Part shown: piece by piece, positions 1 through 11,766 of the stretch | How positions within the stretch are numbered: the stretch's first letter is position 1 | Layout of the letters: every line of letters starts with the position of its first letter | Origin: Daedaleopsis sinensis | Lineage: Eukaryota > Basidiomycota > Agaricomycetes > Polyporales > Polyporaceae | Assembly: GCA_033807695.1 (NCBI GenBank) | Contig: CM066307.1 | Coordinates: forward strand, 1-64,000 | DNA length: 64,000 nucleotides | Direction: 5' to 3' | Notes under the pieces: model-generated | Told to the model about the DNA's origin: nothing | Databases searched by the model: none | Seen by the model: only the letters and a program-made list of their open reading frames with translations | Program-made: the position numbers and the translations under genes

Positions 1-146
1 ACCCTAACCCTAACCCTAACCCTAACCCTAACCCTAACCCTAACCCTAACCCTAACCCTAACCCTAACCCTAACCCTAACCCTAACCCTAACCCTAACCC
101 TAACCCTAACCCTAACCCTAACCCTAACCCTAACCCTAACCCTAAC
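1..146. repeat. Telomere repeat array, (CCCTAA)n
   Basis: About 24 uninterrupted copies of the hexamer CCCTAA begin at base 1 and stop at an AAC followed by a run of seven T. The C-rich strand reads 5' to 3' into the chromosome, as expected for a left chromosome end. The hexamer is the usual telomere unit of filamentous fungi. There are no variant repeats inside the array. Confidence 0.98.
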
Positions 147-413
147 TTTTTTTCCGAGCATGGCGCGTGCACACACACCTGTCTACACAGTTTGCGGTGC
201 TGCGCCGCGCGCCACAGTATAAATTGCGTAGTAATTGTGCACGTGCACCGTACGGCGCGTGAGTGGGTGCGTTGCGGAGGGGTGGATAAACCCTATTCTA
301 GGGTTGATAAACCCTAGGCTGTGGTTGGGCAAACCCTACGCTAGGGCTCAGTCTCCCACCCAAAGTCGACCCCGAGCCGACCCAAAGGTCCATAATCTCT
401 TCATAACCCTAAG
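147..413. repeat. Subtelomeric repeat (STR), copy 1, truncated by the telomere
   Basis: This segment matches the last 265 bp of the two 821-bp STR copies at 10946-11766 and 23168-23988 with only scattered changes. Its left side is cut inside the STR: TTTTTCCGAGC follows the telomere directly, whereas the other copies continue leftward. It contains a TATAAA near 220, three AAACCCTA motifs at 288, 309 and 331, and the inverted telomere-like pair AACCCTA-TTC-TAGGGTT. It ends at CATAACCCTAAG (402-413), where homology to the other copies stops. I see no convincing gene in it. Confidence 0.9.
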
Positions 414-1222
414 CACGGACATAGCTAGAAGTCGCGTCTTGGCGCGTAGATGAGCAGAGAAGGACGTCCAGGAAGTCCAACAGCTCGTGCGCTCGGGGGA
501 TGAGCGAAGTAATGCCTGGCTAGACATCCCACACCTTACTGGGCTGTGAGGCCCAATGCTCAATGTAGCTGGCATGACATAGTCCGCAGTGTGGGCCGAA
601 GAGGACGTCGCGGACGTCCCCCCACACCGTGTCGCGGCTCGAGCGTGCCCTGGTCCCGCACCCGGTTCTGCCATGATGGCGTCTGGTGACTCGGAGGCGT
701 GAGCGGACGTCGCGGTCGTCCGGGATCGGCGTCACCCGATACGCCGTGGTGTAGCTCGCGTGCAACGGATGGGAGCTGCATCCGCTGGTGAGGACATCCA
801 GCCCATCCGGCCACTCCGTCCGATTCGAGGCTCATGCGGCGGGCAATGCACTGGTGCGCTCGTAGTGTGTACAGAAGACATAACAGCTCCCGGCGACGTC
901 AGGATTAAGCAGGACGCACTGTGTAGCAGACGGAACGGGAGCGTGCACGGCGTGGAGGAGGACGTCCAAGACGTCCAACCGATGTTTTGATGCTGAAGCT
1001 TTGAGTGACCACTGACTGTTGCGGTCAGTTGTGCAGAGTCCTCCCGTGTAGGCGATGAGGACGAGTCTCCATCACGCATGCGGGCGTCGTGGAAGTCCCA
1101 GTGACGCATACTAGTTCGAGAGCACGTACATCTCCACATCTCTTCTAGTAACGAGCCAATTACATGACTATTCACTCACACGTACAGCACGAATGTCCAC
1201 GGATACACGACATGAGACAAAG
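414..1222. other. Non-coding stretch downstream of helicase 1 with GACGTC palindromes
   Basis: No gene is supported here; the open frames are short and mutually overlapping on both strands. The stretch lies just 3' of the helicase 1 stop codon and may include its 3' untranslated region. It carries two perfect GGACGTC-NNN-GACGTCC palindromes (603-619 and 960-976) and degenerate versions at 462-478, 705-721 and 792-808. Confidence 0.6.
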
Positions 1223-4200
1223 CTACTTACGACTAGGGCGCTGCGACCCGGAGCCTCCGACACGAGACGGCGGGAGGTGTATACTCCCCGTCGTCCGCCT
1301 CACCGCCAGCCCCGCGCCCGAAGCCTGATCTTCGACGCGACGACGCGCCCCGGGACCGGGGTTAGACTTGCCAGATGTAGTCGGGGACTTGGCCGCGTCC
1401 GCGCCGCGAGACTCCGCCGGGTTGTCCTGCGAGATCGCGTTGGAGTTATCCGCCGCCCGCTTGACCTTCTTCAGCGGGGGCGGAGGCACGGCGTTTTCGC
1501 GCTCAGAGTCCGTCTTGCGGACCTTCTTCGGAGCCTTGACGGTCACGGACTGCTCAGAGTCGGACTCGGAGGACGAGTAAATCGTCATCGCCGACGCCTT
1601 GCCAGCGCGAGTAACCCGGGTCGACCGCCGCAGCGTCGTGCCTTCGGGCTCCAGGTTCTCCCACTCGTGTAGCATAGACATGAGTGGAGACTCGCGCCCG
1701 CTGTCCTCACGGGGCTCGGGAGTATTCGAATGCTCACGCTCGAGCTCATGGATGCCGAAGCCGTCGTTGAGGAGCTGCGTGGCGGCGGGTGGGCGGTTCT
1801 CGTTGAGGGCGGGCTCCTTGTCGAGAACGGCGCGGTCAGACTTGTCCGGGCCACGGTTGTGGGAGTTGTCGCTCGTCTCGACGCCAAGTTTGACGGGCTC
1901 CTTGTCGACGTTGTCGCCGGTCGTGGCTGGGTCCTGGGAGCGGTCCTGGCTGGCCGCGGGCTGCTTGTCGCCGTTCGCGCCGTCACGCAGGTCCCCAGAG
2001 TGCTTCCCGTCGCGCGGAGCCTGCTTGTCCCCGTTCGTGTCGTTGAGCGGAGCACGGCTCTCGTCGGACGCGGGCTCCTTGTCGCCGTTCGCGTCGTTGA
2101 GCGGGTCCCCAGTGTGCTTCCCGTCGCGCGGAGCCTGCTTGTCCCCGTTCGTGTCGTTGAGCGGAGCACGGCTCTCGTCAGACGCGGGCTCCTTGTCGCC
2201 GTTCGCGTCGTTGAGCGGGTCCCCGGAGTGGTTTCCATCGGGTGGGGCCTGATGGACGCCGTTGACGTTGTTGACCGGGGGCTGGTCGCGGCGCTCGTCG
2301 GACGTGGGGTTCTGGGGGGTGTTCTGGTCGCGAGAGGACCCACCAGCGACGCCGGGCTGGTTCAGGGTGTTCGCAGTCTTGGAACCACCAACGACGCCGC
2401 TTTCGTTGACCTCGGAGGGGGCGGAACGTGGCTGAGTCGCAGACCCGCCCTCAGCGGGAACCTTCGGCCGGACGCCGTCAGCCGTATTGTCGTGCGCTGG
2501 AGCAGGGAGGCCTGAAGGAGTCGTCTTCGAAGTGCCCGGTTTGGTCACCGGATGGTCCTTCGTCGACGTCGGGTTGGTGGTAGCTCGGTCCTTCTGCGCG
2601 GCCTGGCGTTTTGCGTCGCCCGCCGCCTCCTTCGCGGCCTTGTTCAGAGCCCGAGTAGCTTTCGCTTTCTCCACGCCTGCCTTCTTCTTCGCAGCGTGCG
2701 CCTCGGCCTGCTGCTCGGGGGTGAGAAGCGCAAAGGCCGCCTTCTGAGCCGCTTGCAGCGCCCTCTTCGAAGGCCTGCCCGAGCCAGACGCCGTCGAAAT
2801 TGCGGACCCCTTGACGGAAGCGGAGCTGGTGTTCGTCGCTCCGTCCTGCTCGTCGCCCGAGTCGACCACGCTAGCAGATCTGTGGACTTTGCGAGCCTTC
2901 GGCGGCTTGGAGGTCGATACCTGCGCGCTGGAACCGTCATCGCCCTTGTCGGGACCGAGACTCTTCCTCTTGCGAGACATCCCGGATGACTTCGTTTCGA
3001 CAGAGGGCGAGCTGGTGAGAGGAGGGTAGTTGCTTTTCGTGCTGCGCCCACGACCGAGCCCAGTGCGTCCGCGATGACCGCGCCCGCGTCCACGGTCTTG
3101 ACCACGCCCACGCTCAGCCACTCCGGTTGCGATGTCGAGGGCGTCTGGACCATCCGGAGACTCCTTGTCACTGAGAGCAGATTCTTCATCGTCCTCTAAG
3201 TCCTCGTCTGGGACAGTGAAGGCACGCTCTGAAAAGGAGTCAGTACACGCCGAGTAAATGTCACACGAAAAGGACGTACTCATGGACACGGAACACTCGA
3301 CGAATGCGGCGTGCATCAAGCCCTTGTCGAACGAGATGTTGTTAAGGAAAACGTCGGAGGAGCGGCGGCCTATGAGCCGATAGACTTGGACCTGCTTGGG
3401 CTGAGGTTGCCGCCAAACTCTGCCGATGAGTTGTGAATCCTCCTGTGCGGACCAGAGCGTGTCCTGGGGTCCTGTCAGTGACATAGTTGCCGACCGTATC
3501 AGCTAGGAAGCAACGTACCACGATGATCAGAATGTTCGCGAAAGCAATATTCAGCCCGACCATGCCTACCCCGGAGAGGAGTAACACACGGCAGTTCTTG
3601 TCGGTCTTGAAACGTCGAAGAGCGTCGGTGCGAGCCTGGACATTTCTTGAGCCATTGATCTCGACGTGGTTGATGCCGGCCTCTTCGAAAGCCTGCCATA
3701 TAGAGGGTGTTAGATTAGTCCAAAGTGCACGCGATCCAGCGATGATTCAACTAACCTTCGCGACTATCCAGTTGTTCTTAGGGAACGCCAAGTACACGAC
3801 GACGCGATCGGGACCCCACTGGTCGTGATGTTCAATTGCCTTGAGCGGCGACGCGCCATCTGCTTGCGGGAGGTAGTCTGGGTTAGGGCCGAGAGCGTTG
3901 GTAGCGGAGTCGATAACGGATAGCGGCGGGAGGCCGGGAGCACTGAGGTGGTGAATTATCAGCGCGAGGAGAGCGTCGATCTTGGTCGACCGCTCAGAGT
4001 CGTAAAGCTTGCCCTCTGGCCAGTCGTCCTCGGCGCTGCTTCCGAGCACTAGATGGAGGAGGGCTTGTCGGATTCCCAGATAGAATGCCTGAAGATCGCA
4101 CAACGTCAGTTTCGAATTGACGATCGACTTCTCATTGTCAAGACCCGCCGGATGACGGCGTCCGCGACGTCTCTCCGCGTGGTTGGAAGAGCTATGGTCC

Positions 4201-7200
4201 CACGAGGTAGTCGGCGCTCTGAGGCGAAGGTCGTCAAAGGGCGTCGTGGACGGCCTCTGGCGTACCGTGCATGTTCAAACCATGGCCGATGTGAGACTCG
4301 GACTTCTCACGGCGAGGACGTCGCAGACGTCCACACGCTGGACGCTCTTCTGCTCGGACCGCAGATGAGTGCGACGGTCCTGGTCGGCGTGATCGAAATA
4401 TCCCGGCGAGGGCGTCGTAGACGTCCAGACGATGGCCACAGTGAACTGTGTACGTTGTCTGGACGTCTGCGACGTCGTCGCCGTCGCGACACAGCCGGAA
4501 CGTCGCGAGCGCGGCGGTGGGCAAGCAAATGGACGTCCACCACGGTCATACGCAACAGGAGGACTCCGAGCGAGCAGCTGAACGACGCCTCACACAGCAG
4601 GCGACGTCCCGGACGCCCCCCACACAGCAGGCGACGTCCTGGACGCCCCCCACACAGCAGGCGACGTCCTGGACGCCCTCGTACACCACGCGACGTCCCG
4701 GACGGCGCCCTCACACACGAGCACACCGTCGCACACCACGCGACGTCCCGGACGGCACCCTCGCACACCACGCGACGTCCGGGACGGCGACCTCGCACAC
4801 CACTAACGAAACGCTGGCGAGAAACTCACTTGTAAGTTCTTAGTTGTCACCCCCTCAGCAGCGATCTCGTCGGCGAGGTGGTTTTGCATGCGGTGCTCGG
4901 CCTCAGTGAGTTCGAGCAGGAGGGCGTGCTCTTCGAACGGCTTCAGCCCGGAGATTGGCTTGCCCTCCCAGTCGACCGACTGGATCGTCCGCCGAATGAG
5001 CGCGTTCTTGAAGCCGACGCGGATGGCTTCGATCCACGCCGCCATTATAGTCTTGTAGTCTTCACGGTCGTCGCCTCGAGTGTTGTGGCCTTTGACGAGG
5101 GCGCGAGCGAGCTTGACTTCGCCCTCGCCCTCCTTCCGGTCGCGGCGTTCGCGTCGGACCTCGCGTTCTAGAGCCTTCCGATGTCCCTCCATCACCGCTG
5201 TTTTTTCGACGAACGTCTGGAGCCCAAGGAACCGGCCGATATTGCAAAGATCCTGAAGGTCACGCGTCAGTGCGACGACTCGGACTACGCCAGTTCACGA
5301 GATCGAATGCATTACCTGCGGTGTTGTCATCACGGGTGTGGCGGTCATAGCCACCGTCATAGCAGAGCGATGGCGAAGCTCCGTGCACGCGAGATGCGAG
5401 AGGTTGAGCGTCCGGATCTGGTGGGCCTCGTCGAGGAGGAAGATCCCGTATTGACGACCGGCGGAGAAGAGGGTGTTCTTGTCGTCCGCAGTCTCGACCC
5501 GGTGGCGCGCATGCAGTCGTTCACCGCGCTCGCTGCCGGTCTGCGATCTGAAGTACAGCTGAGCGTCGGACTTGACAGCCTGCGAGAAGATCAGTATGAA
5601 ACGTGAAACAAACGACTGTATAACGACACTTACTGCCGTGCTCGCCAAGATGATCCGGAAGTGGGGTTTTGAGTCAACCTTCTCCCAGAGCTTCCACCAC
5701 GCAGCCCGGCCCTCCGCGCTGAACGCGTGGAGGTAGGGCATCACACTCATCCACTTCGGCCGGATGAACCGTTGGATTTCTTGCATCCACTGGGTGATGA
5801 GCCCGACCGGAGCGACGATGACATGGGGGCGTTCGGGAAGGTTGCCTGCGGGGCCGCCGGGATAGACCGTATCCGCTGCGAAAGGCGTCAGATCGAACTA
5901 ACATGAGGGTAGTCTCACTCAAGTCTCGTTTACCGAACATTCCCGGGAAACAGCCCTTCGTCTTGCGGTGCTCCAAGTACGTCGCGTACGTCACAATGAG
6001 GGCGAGACCTTGCGCTGTTTTTCCGACACCGACCTCGTCCATGAGAAGCAGGGGAAGAAGCTTCATGAGGTTCTCCGTCATCCGCAGGAGACCGACCTTC
6101 TGATGCCAGCGGACGATCAGCCGCCGAGCGCGGTCGCTGTTGAGGACGGCTTGACCTTCGGCCTGCCACGCGGTCGTCAGGCCGTCGGGGTCGATCTTCT
6201 CGTTGAATCCGAGAATGCGGCCGTCGGCGGCGAGTCCGATGAGGTTATTGATCACCTCCAGGGCGCATTTCGCGTATTGCTCAGTCCCTTCGGCCCATGG
6301 GATATCGTCGGTGGCGGTGGGTAGCACAGCCTCGCGATTCTCCTTGTCGGCGGCGAAAAGTGCGTCTTCGACTGCCTGCGAGACGGACTCGACGTCCTGC
6401 GCGGTCGGGAGCTGCGCGAGGGCCTCGCGGAGCAGAGGCGGGAGCTCTGGAGACCAAGCTGAGTATCTAAGTCGCATGATGATAATGGAGTTTAACTCAC
6501 TGCTGTTAACGATGGCGGCACTTCGCTTCAAAACAGTGTCGTGCATCTCCTCGAGCTGAGTGGTATAGTCGGCGCAGCGCTTCTTGCGATTGTTGTCTTT
6601 GAAAAGCGACAGCCGGGTGAGCAGCTTTTGAGTGTCGCGGAGGTAGGCCCGGATGAGAACCGGCGTGCAGTTGCCGGCGATGAGCGCTGAGGTTAGGGAT
6701 CAGCACAGACAGTGAGCAAAAATGACGCATTACGCACCAGCGTATGACGAGTCCACTTTTTCTTGGAGGTCAGTGACCGCCTTGATCCGCTTCTTGAATG
6801 TCTTGCGGTAGCGGTTGAAGGACAGCGAGACGACACGGCGGACAAACCGGCTGACCTCCGCCCTCGGAAGAGTCTCCGAGAGCATGCACTCGTCTCCGAA
6901 CAACCGCGTAGCGATCTCGGGATACGCGTAAGACACGAGGGAGGCCTCCATGGTCGGTATCTGCAAGCGAGTGCATCAGTATACAGTAGACACGCGTAAA
7001 GGAGTACATACCGAGTCACCGGTCTCACTGTTGGCAGCGAGGGAGTAGATGTCGCGGTGAGCCTTCACCATACACTCGTCGACAACGGTGTTCAAGTCCC
7101 AAAGCTTCCACTGAGCGGAAAGCCACTCATGGAGGGCGAGACGGCCCACTTCATCGTAGGCGGTACGGCCTTGGAACTCGCCGCCGAGAGCGAAGCTGTT

Positions 7201-7434
7201 GCGGACCTGAGGGTTAGTGAAGGTCGCATACTTCATCACGAACGCCCTTGCGGCGGTGAGTTTGTCCGTAGACATGCCCGTGGACTGCGGCGTGGCGTCG
7301 CGACTCCAAGGAGCGTGATCGCGACCCGTGATGTCTTGCCACTCGGGATAATTCCATGGGTCGGGGTCGTTGACGGGGTCCACGCTGGACATCGCGAAGT
7401 CTAGCATCAGAGCGAGAATGGGGAGAGTCGGCAT
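1223..7434 (-). CDS. Subtelomeric SNF2-superfamily helicase/ATPase, copy 1
   Basis: A spliced gene of about 11 exons encodes roughly 1,670 residues. The start at 7434 is shared with helicase 2 (both begin MPTxPI) and lies 66 bp below a TATATA box. Order of features: a family-specific N-terminal region of about 300 residues; Walker A LLMDEVGVGKTAQ (about 6020); an APVGLITQW segment (about 5810); Walker B DEAH (about 5430); a MTATP motif; then, after a 741-bp intron, the C-terminal helicase lobe with LSGVGMVGLNIAFAN (about 3560) and QLIGRVWRQPQ (about 3430). These are SNF2/DEAD-like motifs, so the inference is an ATP-driven DNA translocase acting on chromatin. The last exon (3237-1223) is a low-complexity tail with AT-hook-like RGRGRG stretches, a 38-residue repeat and a basic/Ser-rich end. 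It is not a RecQ-type telomere-linked helicase, because the order and motif VI fit SNF2. Confidence 0.85.
1985..2260 (-). repeat. 114-bp tandem repeat coding a 38-residue repeat in the helicase 1 tail
   Basis: Two near-identical units and a partial third repeat every 114 bp, for example GCGGAGCACGGCTCTCGTC at 2047 and again at 2161. On the minus strand they encode 38-residue units such as APLNDTNGDKQAPRDGKH followed by an ANGDKEPASDESR segment. The period is a multiple of three and the frame is kept, so the repeat is compatible with translation. It is absent from helicase 2, which ends earlier. Confidence 0.75.
4089..4829 (-). other. Oversized intron of helicase 1 loaded with GACGTC repeats
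   Basis: The donor GTGAGT (4829-4824) follows the codons GVTTKNLQ, and the acceptor CTTCAG precedes AFYLGIRQ. The other introns of this gene are about 45-70 nt; this one is 741 nt and separates the two helicase lobes. Helicase 2 has a 1,283-nt intron at exactly the same codon. Both are filled with GACGTC-type repeats: here a perfect palindrome at 4316-4332, degenerate ones at 4410 and 4461, and a 30-bp tandem array at 4591-4680. Confidence 0.8.
4591..4800. repeat. 30-bp tandem repeat containing GACGTCC
   Basis: Three almost perfect 30-bp units (4591-4620, 4621-4650, 4651-4680) start CACACAGCAGGCGACGTCC. They are followed to about 4800 by looser units built on CACCACGCGACGTCC. The array lies wholly within the long helicase 1 intron. 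Confidence 0.85.
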
Positions 7435-7499
7435 GGTGGACGCAGGTAGAGAAAATTGTGCGAGGGGTTGGGAACACACGGCGAGTTGACCTCGCAGTC

Positions 7500-7505
7500 T
7501 ATATA
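7500..7505 (-). promoter_or_regulatory. TATA box of helicase 1
   Basis: TATATA on the minus strand lies 66 bp before the start codon at 7434. The paralogous helicase 2 has the same hexamer at almost the same distance (63 bp), which supports both the promoter and the chosen start. Confidence 0.65.
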
Positions 7506-8554
7506 CCTTCGTAGGTGACCCCGGCGCTCCACCGACGATCGCGGTCTCTGGTGAATGCGTGATGCGGGTACTCAGAGTTATATGGTTCCTGCGCCACACA
7601 ATGTCCCGATTAGTCTTAACTAGCTGGGTACGGCGCAGGATTGGATGAACTCACTGAGACAAAGGGCAGTGCCACTCCCGGCATGGCCGCGTATGGATCC
7701 CGAGTCTACGGACGGCCTCCGGCACAGCGGCATGGGTGCATGCTGCAGGGCGGGATCCGAAATCAACATGCAAATCCGGAACCCTGGAATCAAGGGACCT
7801 GGTCAGTCGTCGGCCGTATCCAATGACAAGGTGCGCCCCACATACCCAGTGTCTGGACACCGTCTGGCGGCGGCCGTTGCCCCGATATGCTGGTAGAACC
7901 GATCTTCACATGCTGTTGTACCGATTGGGACGATATTACGCAACTCCTGTGTGGGCAAGCGTTCAGTATCATCGGGAACTTTAATCGCGATTTAGAGGCC
8001 TAAGGCACGCACCATGTACTTGGCATAGCCCCATATATCCTCTCTGATGGCATCGGCACCGTATCGTCGTAAGTAGTATCCTCGGTATCTGATTGATATA
8101 CTAAGTTAGAATCGCAATGTTTGATCGCCGGCGACCTAACTTACCGAGTAAATCTGGGTGAATGATCCGGTCTTGGATATGTCGAGTTTAGAGTACACGG
8201 CCTCCGAAGTGAGTGATACGCGCGCCGTCCGGATGCCCGAAGCCATCTGTGAAGCGGTAAGTATGCAGTTTGAGCGGTGAGACGGGTTCGAGACACCGTA
8301 GTAGTACCTAGCGTGGCCGATTCTGCGAGTTGAGACTGCGACAGCAAGGTAAGCAAGCAATGATTGACAAGTCACCGCAGCTCACAGCTTACCTCGAAGT
8401 ATCAGTATCATGCGTCGTCCAAGTCGTCGAGAGTGCATGAGAAGGAGAGCATGAGAAGGAGAGAGGACAACGCGAGGGCGTGCAAGACTTTCGAGTCATG
8501 TGATCGCGTGCGAATGACCCGATATGGATGCCTTACGGACTCCACTGCGCGTCC
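7506..8554. other. Intergenic region upstream of helicase 1
   Basis: No gene is supported. Frames on both strands are under 90 codons and carry no recognisable motif. It separates the helicase 1 promoter from the end of the duplicated block that begins with CGCTCTAACCACCATCTC-like sequence near 8555. Confidence 0.5.
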
Positions 8555-9924
8555 GCTCTAACCACCATCTCCTCCTACCTCCGCAGAAGTTCTGCTCGCG
8601 CTCGACATTCGCTCAACGCGTAACCCTATTTCTCGCTTGACACGCTCGTTTCGACCCCTCCCCTCCGCGTCAACGACCGCCCTCTATCGTCTTTATCTGG
8701 CCTGCCCTACGGCGTCTTCATCTGGCCTGCCCTACTGACACACCTAGAACGATATCGCTCTGGTAAGTCACACACATGCTAAGTATCTTGTTGCACACAT
8801 GCTGATCTCACCCCAACAGGCCTTTAAACGTTTAACTCTGGCGGCGGAAAACTGAGACCCGAGAAAGTAAACTACCTTATAGGTGAGTCGCTTCGTTAAC
8901 GTCTCGGCCTTCCCATCCTGTCCACGCAAGTCTCGCCTCCCCTTTTCCCCGCCGCTCCGCTGCCATCACACTCCATTCGGACGTCCGCGACGTCCGCCCT
9001 CGGTCTCCTCCGTCGCCTTTGTGGGGACGGACCCCTCAGCCCGCGAGCTCGCCCGTTATCGCCCCTGGATATCGTGGAAGGGCGTCAACGGCGCTCGCCA
9101 GCAGCACGCTGATGCCCACACCTAAGTATCAACCTTCGTTCAGTCGCCGCCGACCATACCAGCTAGCAAGGCCCGTGCAAATGCATCCCGGGATCAGCCT
9201 CGGACAACGACAATGAATTCACTCGACGCAACGCCGAAACACTTCTATTCAGTCGCTCCCACCCCTTCCAATATCATACTGCAGAGATCATCCGCCTCGT
9301 CCTTTACCTCCCCCGCTTACGTCGCCCGCATTCCTCACGACTTCATTTCCGGACGTCCTGTAAGCCCGTCTCCCCGCCTCGCACGTCACAACATTTCCGC
9401 ATTCCGACATCGTCGACGCACACCTCTGCGCCCCGCACCTTGCTGCGCTCCCGTCCTCGCGTTCGGACGTCGTCGACGCCTCGCCTCCCGCCCAACTCTC
9501 GCTCTGGTATTGAGACGTCTCCCTACATGGCACCTCGCACGCCGCCTCGCTTTCGCGTTGGGACGTCGTCGACGCCCCCCTAACCCGCCGCCCCGCACTT
9601 CGCACCGCTCTCCACGTCTAATGGACGTCCGCGACGTCCCTCCTCCCTTGTACCTGCGCGCGCGAGCGTCCTCTCTGCACAGCCGCGTGAGCCCCTCATC
9701 CCACCGCCTCGCACCGCTGGTATCATCACGCTGACTCGTTTTCATGCTATTGAACAGGTACATCTACGTAACGCTACCAGCTTGTCTCCCGCTGATCTCG
9801 CGCAACGTGGGCCGTCCTCGGCGGCGGCACCGGGGCCGCCACCCGACGTCCGCGACGTCCGCGACGTCTCCCTCCACGCCCCTCCACCGCCGCCCTCGGT
9901 CTCGCGCGCTATCGCCACGACACA
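8555..9924. other. Gene A downstream region rich in GACGTC palindromes
   Basis: This GC-rich stretch lies 3' of gene A and shares its far end (CTCTAACCACCATCTC) with 20545 onward, marking the edge of a segmental duplication. Perfect palindromes sit at 8979-8995 and 9623-9639, with related sites near 9465, 9565, 9844 and 9930. Read as protein, the motif gives DVxDV or TSxTS runs. Whether any of it is exonic cannot be decided here. Confidence 0.5.
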
Positions 9925-10885
9925 TCAGGCCGTCCCGGACGTCGTTGGGGCGACGCTCGATGCGATGGCCATTGTGGCAGCGCCACCTTCTACGGTGGTC
10001 GCGCCCACGTCCGAGGGCGTCCCGGACGCCCTCGTTACGTCCGCTGCGTCCACCACGTGCGACCGGTCCCCTCCCGTTGCCGCTTCCGTTGGGGCGACGC
10101 TCGATGCGACGGCCATTGTGGCAGCGCCACCTTCTACGGTGGTCGCGCCCACGTCCGAGGGCGTCCCGGACGCCCTCGTTACGTCCGCTGCGTCCACCAC
10201 GTGCGACCGGTCCCCTCCCGTTGCCGCTTCATCATCGGTCATGTCGTGCTCCCCTGCCTCCTCGACGGACGTCGAGGACGGCCACGCCCCGGCCACGAAC
10301 ACACGCACGGATGCGTCCGCGGGCGTCGCAGACGGCCCGATCTCGGCCACGACCCGCTCCCTGTTACGAAGCATCTCTTCGTCAGCAGACGGCAAGGCCG
10401 TCCCAGTGTGCTCCGCCTCCGCTCTCAGGTGGTCTCCGTTCACGAGCTCTGCGAGGCAGGCGCGTTCCTCTTCGTCCGCCTCGTCTTCCGAATTCGGGAC
10501 TGTCATTACTTAGTATCCGCTGTAGTAAACGTTAAGGAAAACATACGCAGTTCTGGCATATCCGACCAATCGACGTTGTGACTGGGCGCTATCCCGCCGT
10601 TGACCCTCCTGCGTTGTATGGTGTTATAACCCTGCCTGATCTCTGTCATCCAGCTTCGCATTTCGTCTGGGATTACAATGTTAATGAGAACACTAAGTAG
10701 CATCACATATCACGCTCACCTCTGAGAGTACGCTCGGGCACTGGCACCGGCCTCAATAAAGGGCGTCCTCTACGTGGTGTCTGCTCATCCATCCGCTGGT
10801 CAAGGAGTCCGACAGGTGCTATGATGACAGAGGGGGGAAGGGGTTTCCTAGTGTTTCTATCCACATCTCTTGAGCTTATATACAT
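9925..10885 (-). CDS. Gene A: helicase-fragment protein with acidic tail
   Basis: Exons inferred from GT-AG signals give: PPSVIIAPVGLLDQ, resembling the motif Ia region of the SNF2 genes (HVIVAPVGLITQW); then WMTEIRQGYNTIQRRRVN with a downstream DW, resembling WIEDIRKGFKNTLVRRTIN...DW of the same helicases; then DMPEL and an acidic stretch NSEDEADEEER; and finally a 48-residue tandem repeat. Genes B and C have the same plan. The Walker and DEAH motifs are missing, so helicase activity is unlikely. The first ATG (10885) overlaps the TATATA at 10877-10882, so the true start is unresolved. The function is unknown, and it may be a decaying gene. Confidence 0.5.
9951..10238 (-). repeat. 144-bp direct duplication in the gene A tail
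   Basis: Two adjacent 144-bp units start at 9951 and 10095 (CGACGCTCGATGCGA) and differ at only a few bases. The unit length is 48 codons, so the minus-strand reading frame of gene A is kept through both copies. Confidence 0.9.
10877..10882 (-). promoter_or_regulatory. TATA box of gene A
   Basis: TATATA on the minus strand occupies the same place relative to the APVGLL exon as the TATATA of gene C (23109-23114) and the TATAAG of gene B (19730-19735). The box lies next to the left edge of the STR. Confidence 0.5.
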
Positions 10886-10945
10886 GAAGGCAAAGTCTCA
10901 GCTATAGAGGCTGCGATCTGAGACATTGTCATGTCTAGACTCTTT

Positions 10946-11766
10946 AGTCCCCTTATCTGAAACAGTGTGCACCCTAATCTAAAACAGTGTGTACCCTAAG
11001 TCCCACATGGCAGGTGAGCAGTGCGTGTGCGTGCTGTCGACTAGCATCCCTCGCCCGGCCGGGCGCCGAGGGGACGGGATGCTAGCGAACAGCACACACA
11101 TGCACTGCTCGTCTCAGGCCAGTTGGACTTGTGCTACCCAGGTATTCAGCTTCGGGACGGCAACCTTGGCTCGTCCAGTGCGGCATCAGCTTAGAATCAC
11201 CGACAGCTACTTCTGAGTCGAGAACGAGAGCTGGGCGCACCGATACTTGAGATTGTGAAGGACATGGAGCAAAGTATTTCACGTCCGCTATGCTCAAAAA
11301 TCGAGCTCTTCAAGAGCTACAAGTACATATTTTTTGCGAGTCCGGCGAACGAGAACGTGCGGTTCTATGGGACGTGCGGTGCAGATGAAGTACATGTCGG
11401 GGGCGGGTATCTCGAGTTGGAGATTATAGGGTGAGGATGGCAAGTGCACCTCTCGTGCACTGTATCACTGCATAGAGGAGGTCGTGACGGGCCAGTACAT
11501 ATTTTTCCGAGCATGGCGCGTGCACGCACACCTGTCTACACAGTTTGCGGTGCTGCGCCGCGCGCCACAGTATAAATTGCGTAGCAAATGCGCACGTGCA
11601 CCGTACGGCACGTGAGTGGGTGCGTTGCGGAGGTGTGAATAAACCCTATTCTAGGGTTGATAAACCCTAGGCTGTGGTTGGGCAAACCCTACGCTAGGGC
11701 TCAGTCTCCCACCCAAAGTCGACCCCGAGCCGACCCAAAGGTGCATAATCTCTTCATAACCCAAAG
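10946..11766. repeat. Subtelomeric repeat (STR), copy 2, 821 bp
   Basis: It is collinear with copy 3 (23168-23988), with the same length and high identity. Left to right it holds two CAGTGTGxACCCTAA-type motifs, the 95-bp foldback at 11016-11110, a TATAAA near 11570, and three AAACCCTA teloboxes at 11641, 11662 and 11684. It ends at CATAACCCAAAG, joined directly to the broken 3' end of helicase 2. Short open frames shared by the copies (75 residues at 10989, and a frame starting MINPRLWLGKPYARAQ at 11657) are noted, but there is no evidence that they are expressed. Confidence 0.92.
11016..11110. repeat. 95-bp foldback in STR copy 2
   Basis: The left arm 11016-11050 and right arm 11076-11110 are 35-base inverted repeats with about five mismatches. 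The 25-base loop contains the perfect 14-bp palindrome CGCCCGGCCGGGCG. The structure is shared with copy 3, where the arms match better. Confidence 0.85.

Noticed and set aside
1193..2989. Long plus-strand frames opposite the helicase 1 tail
   Set aside because: They are reverse frames of a GC-rich low-complexity coding exon and carry no motif. The minus strand continues the helicase gene.
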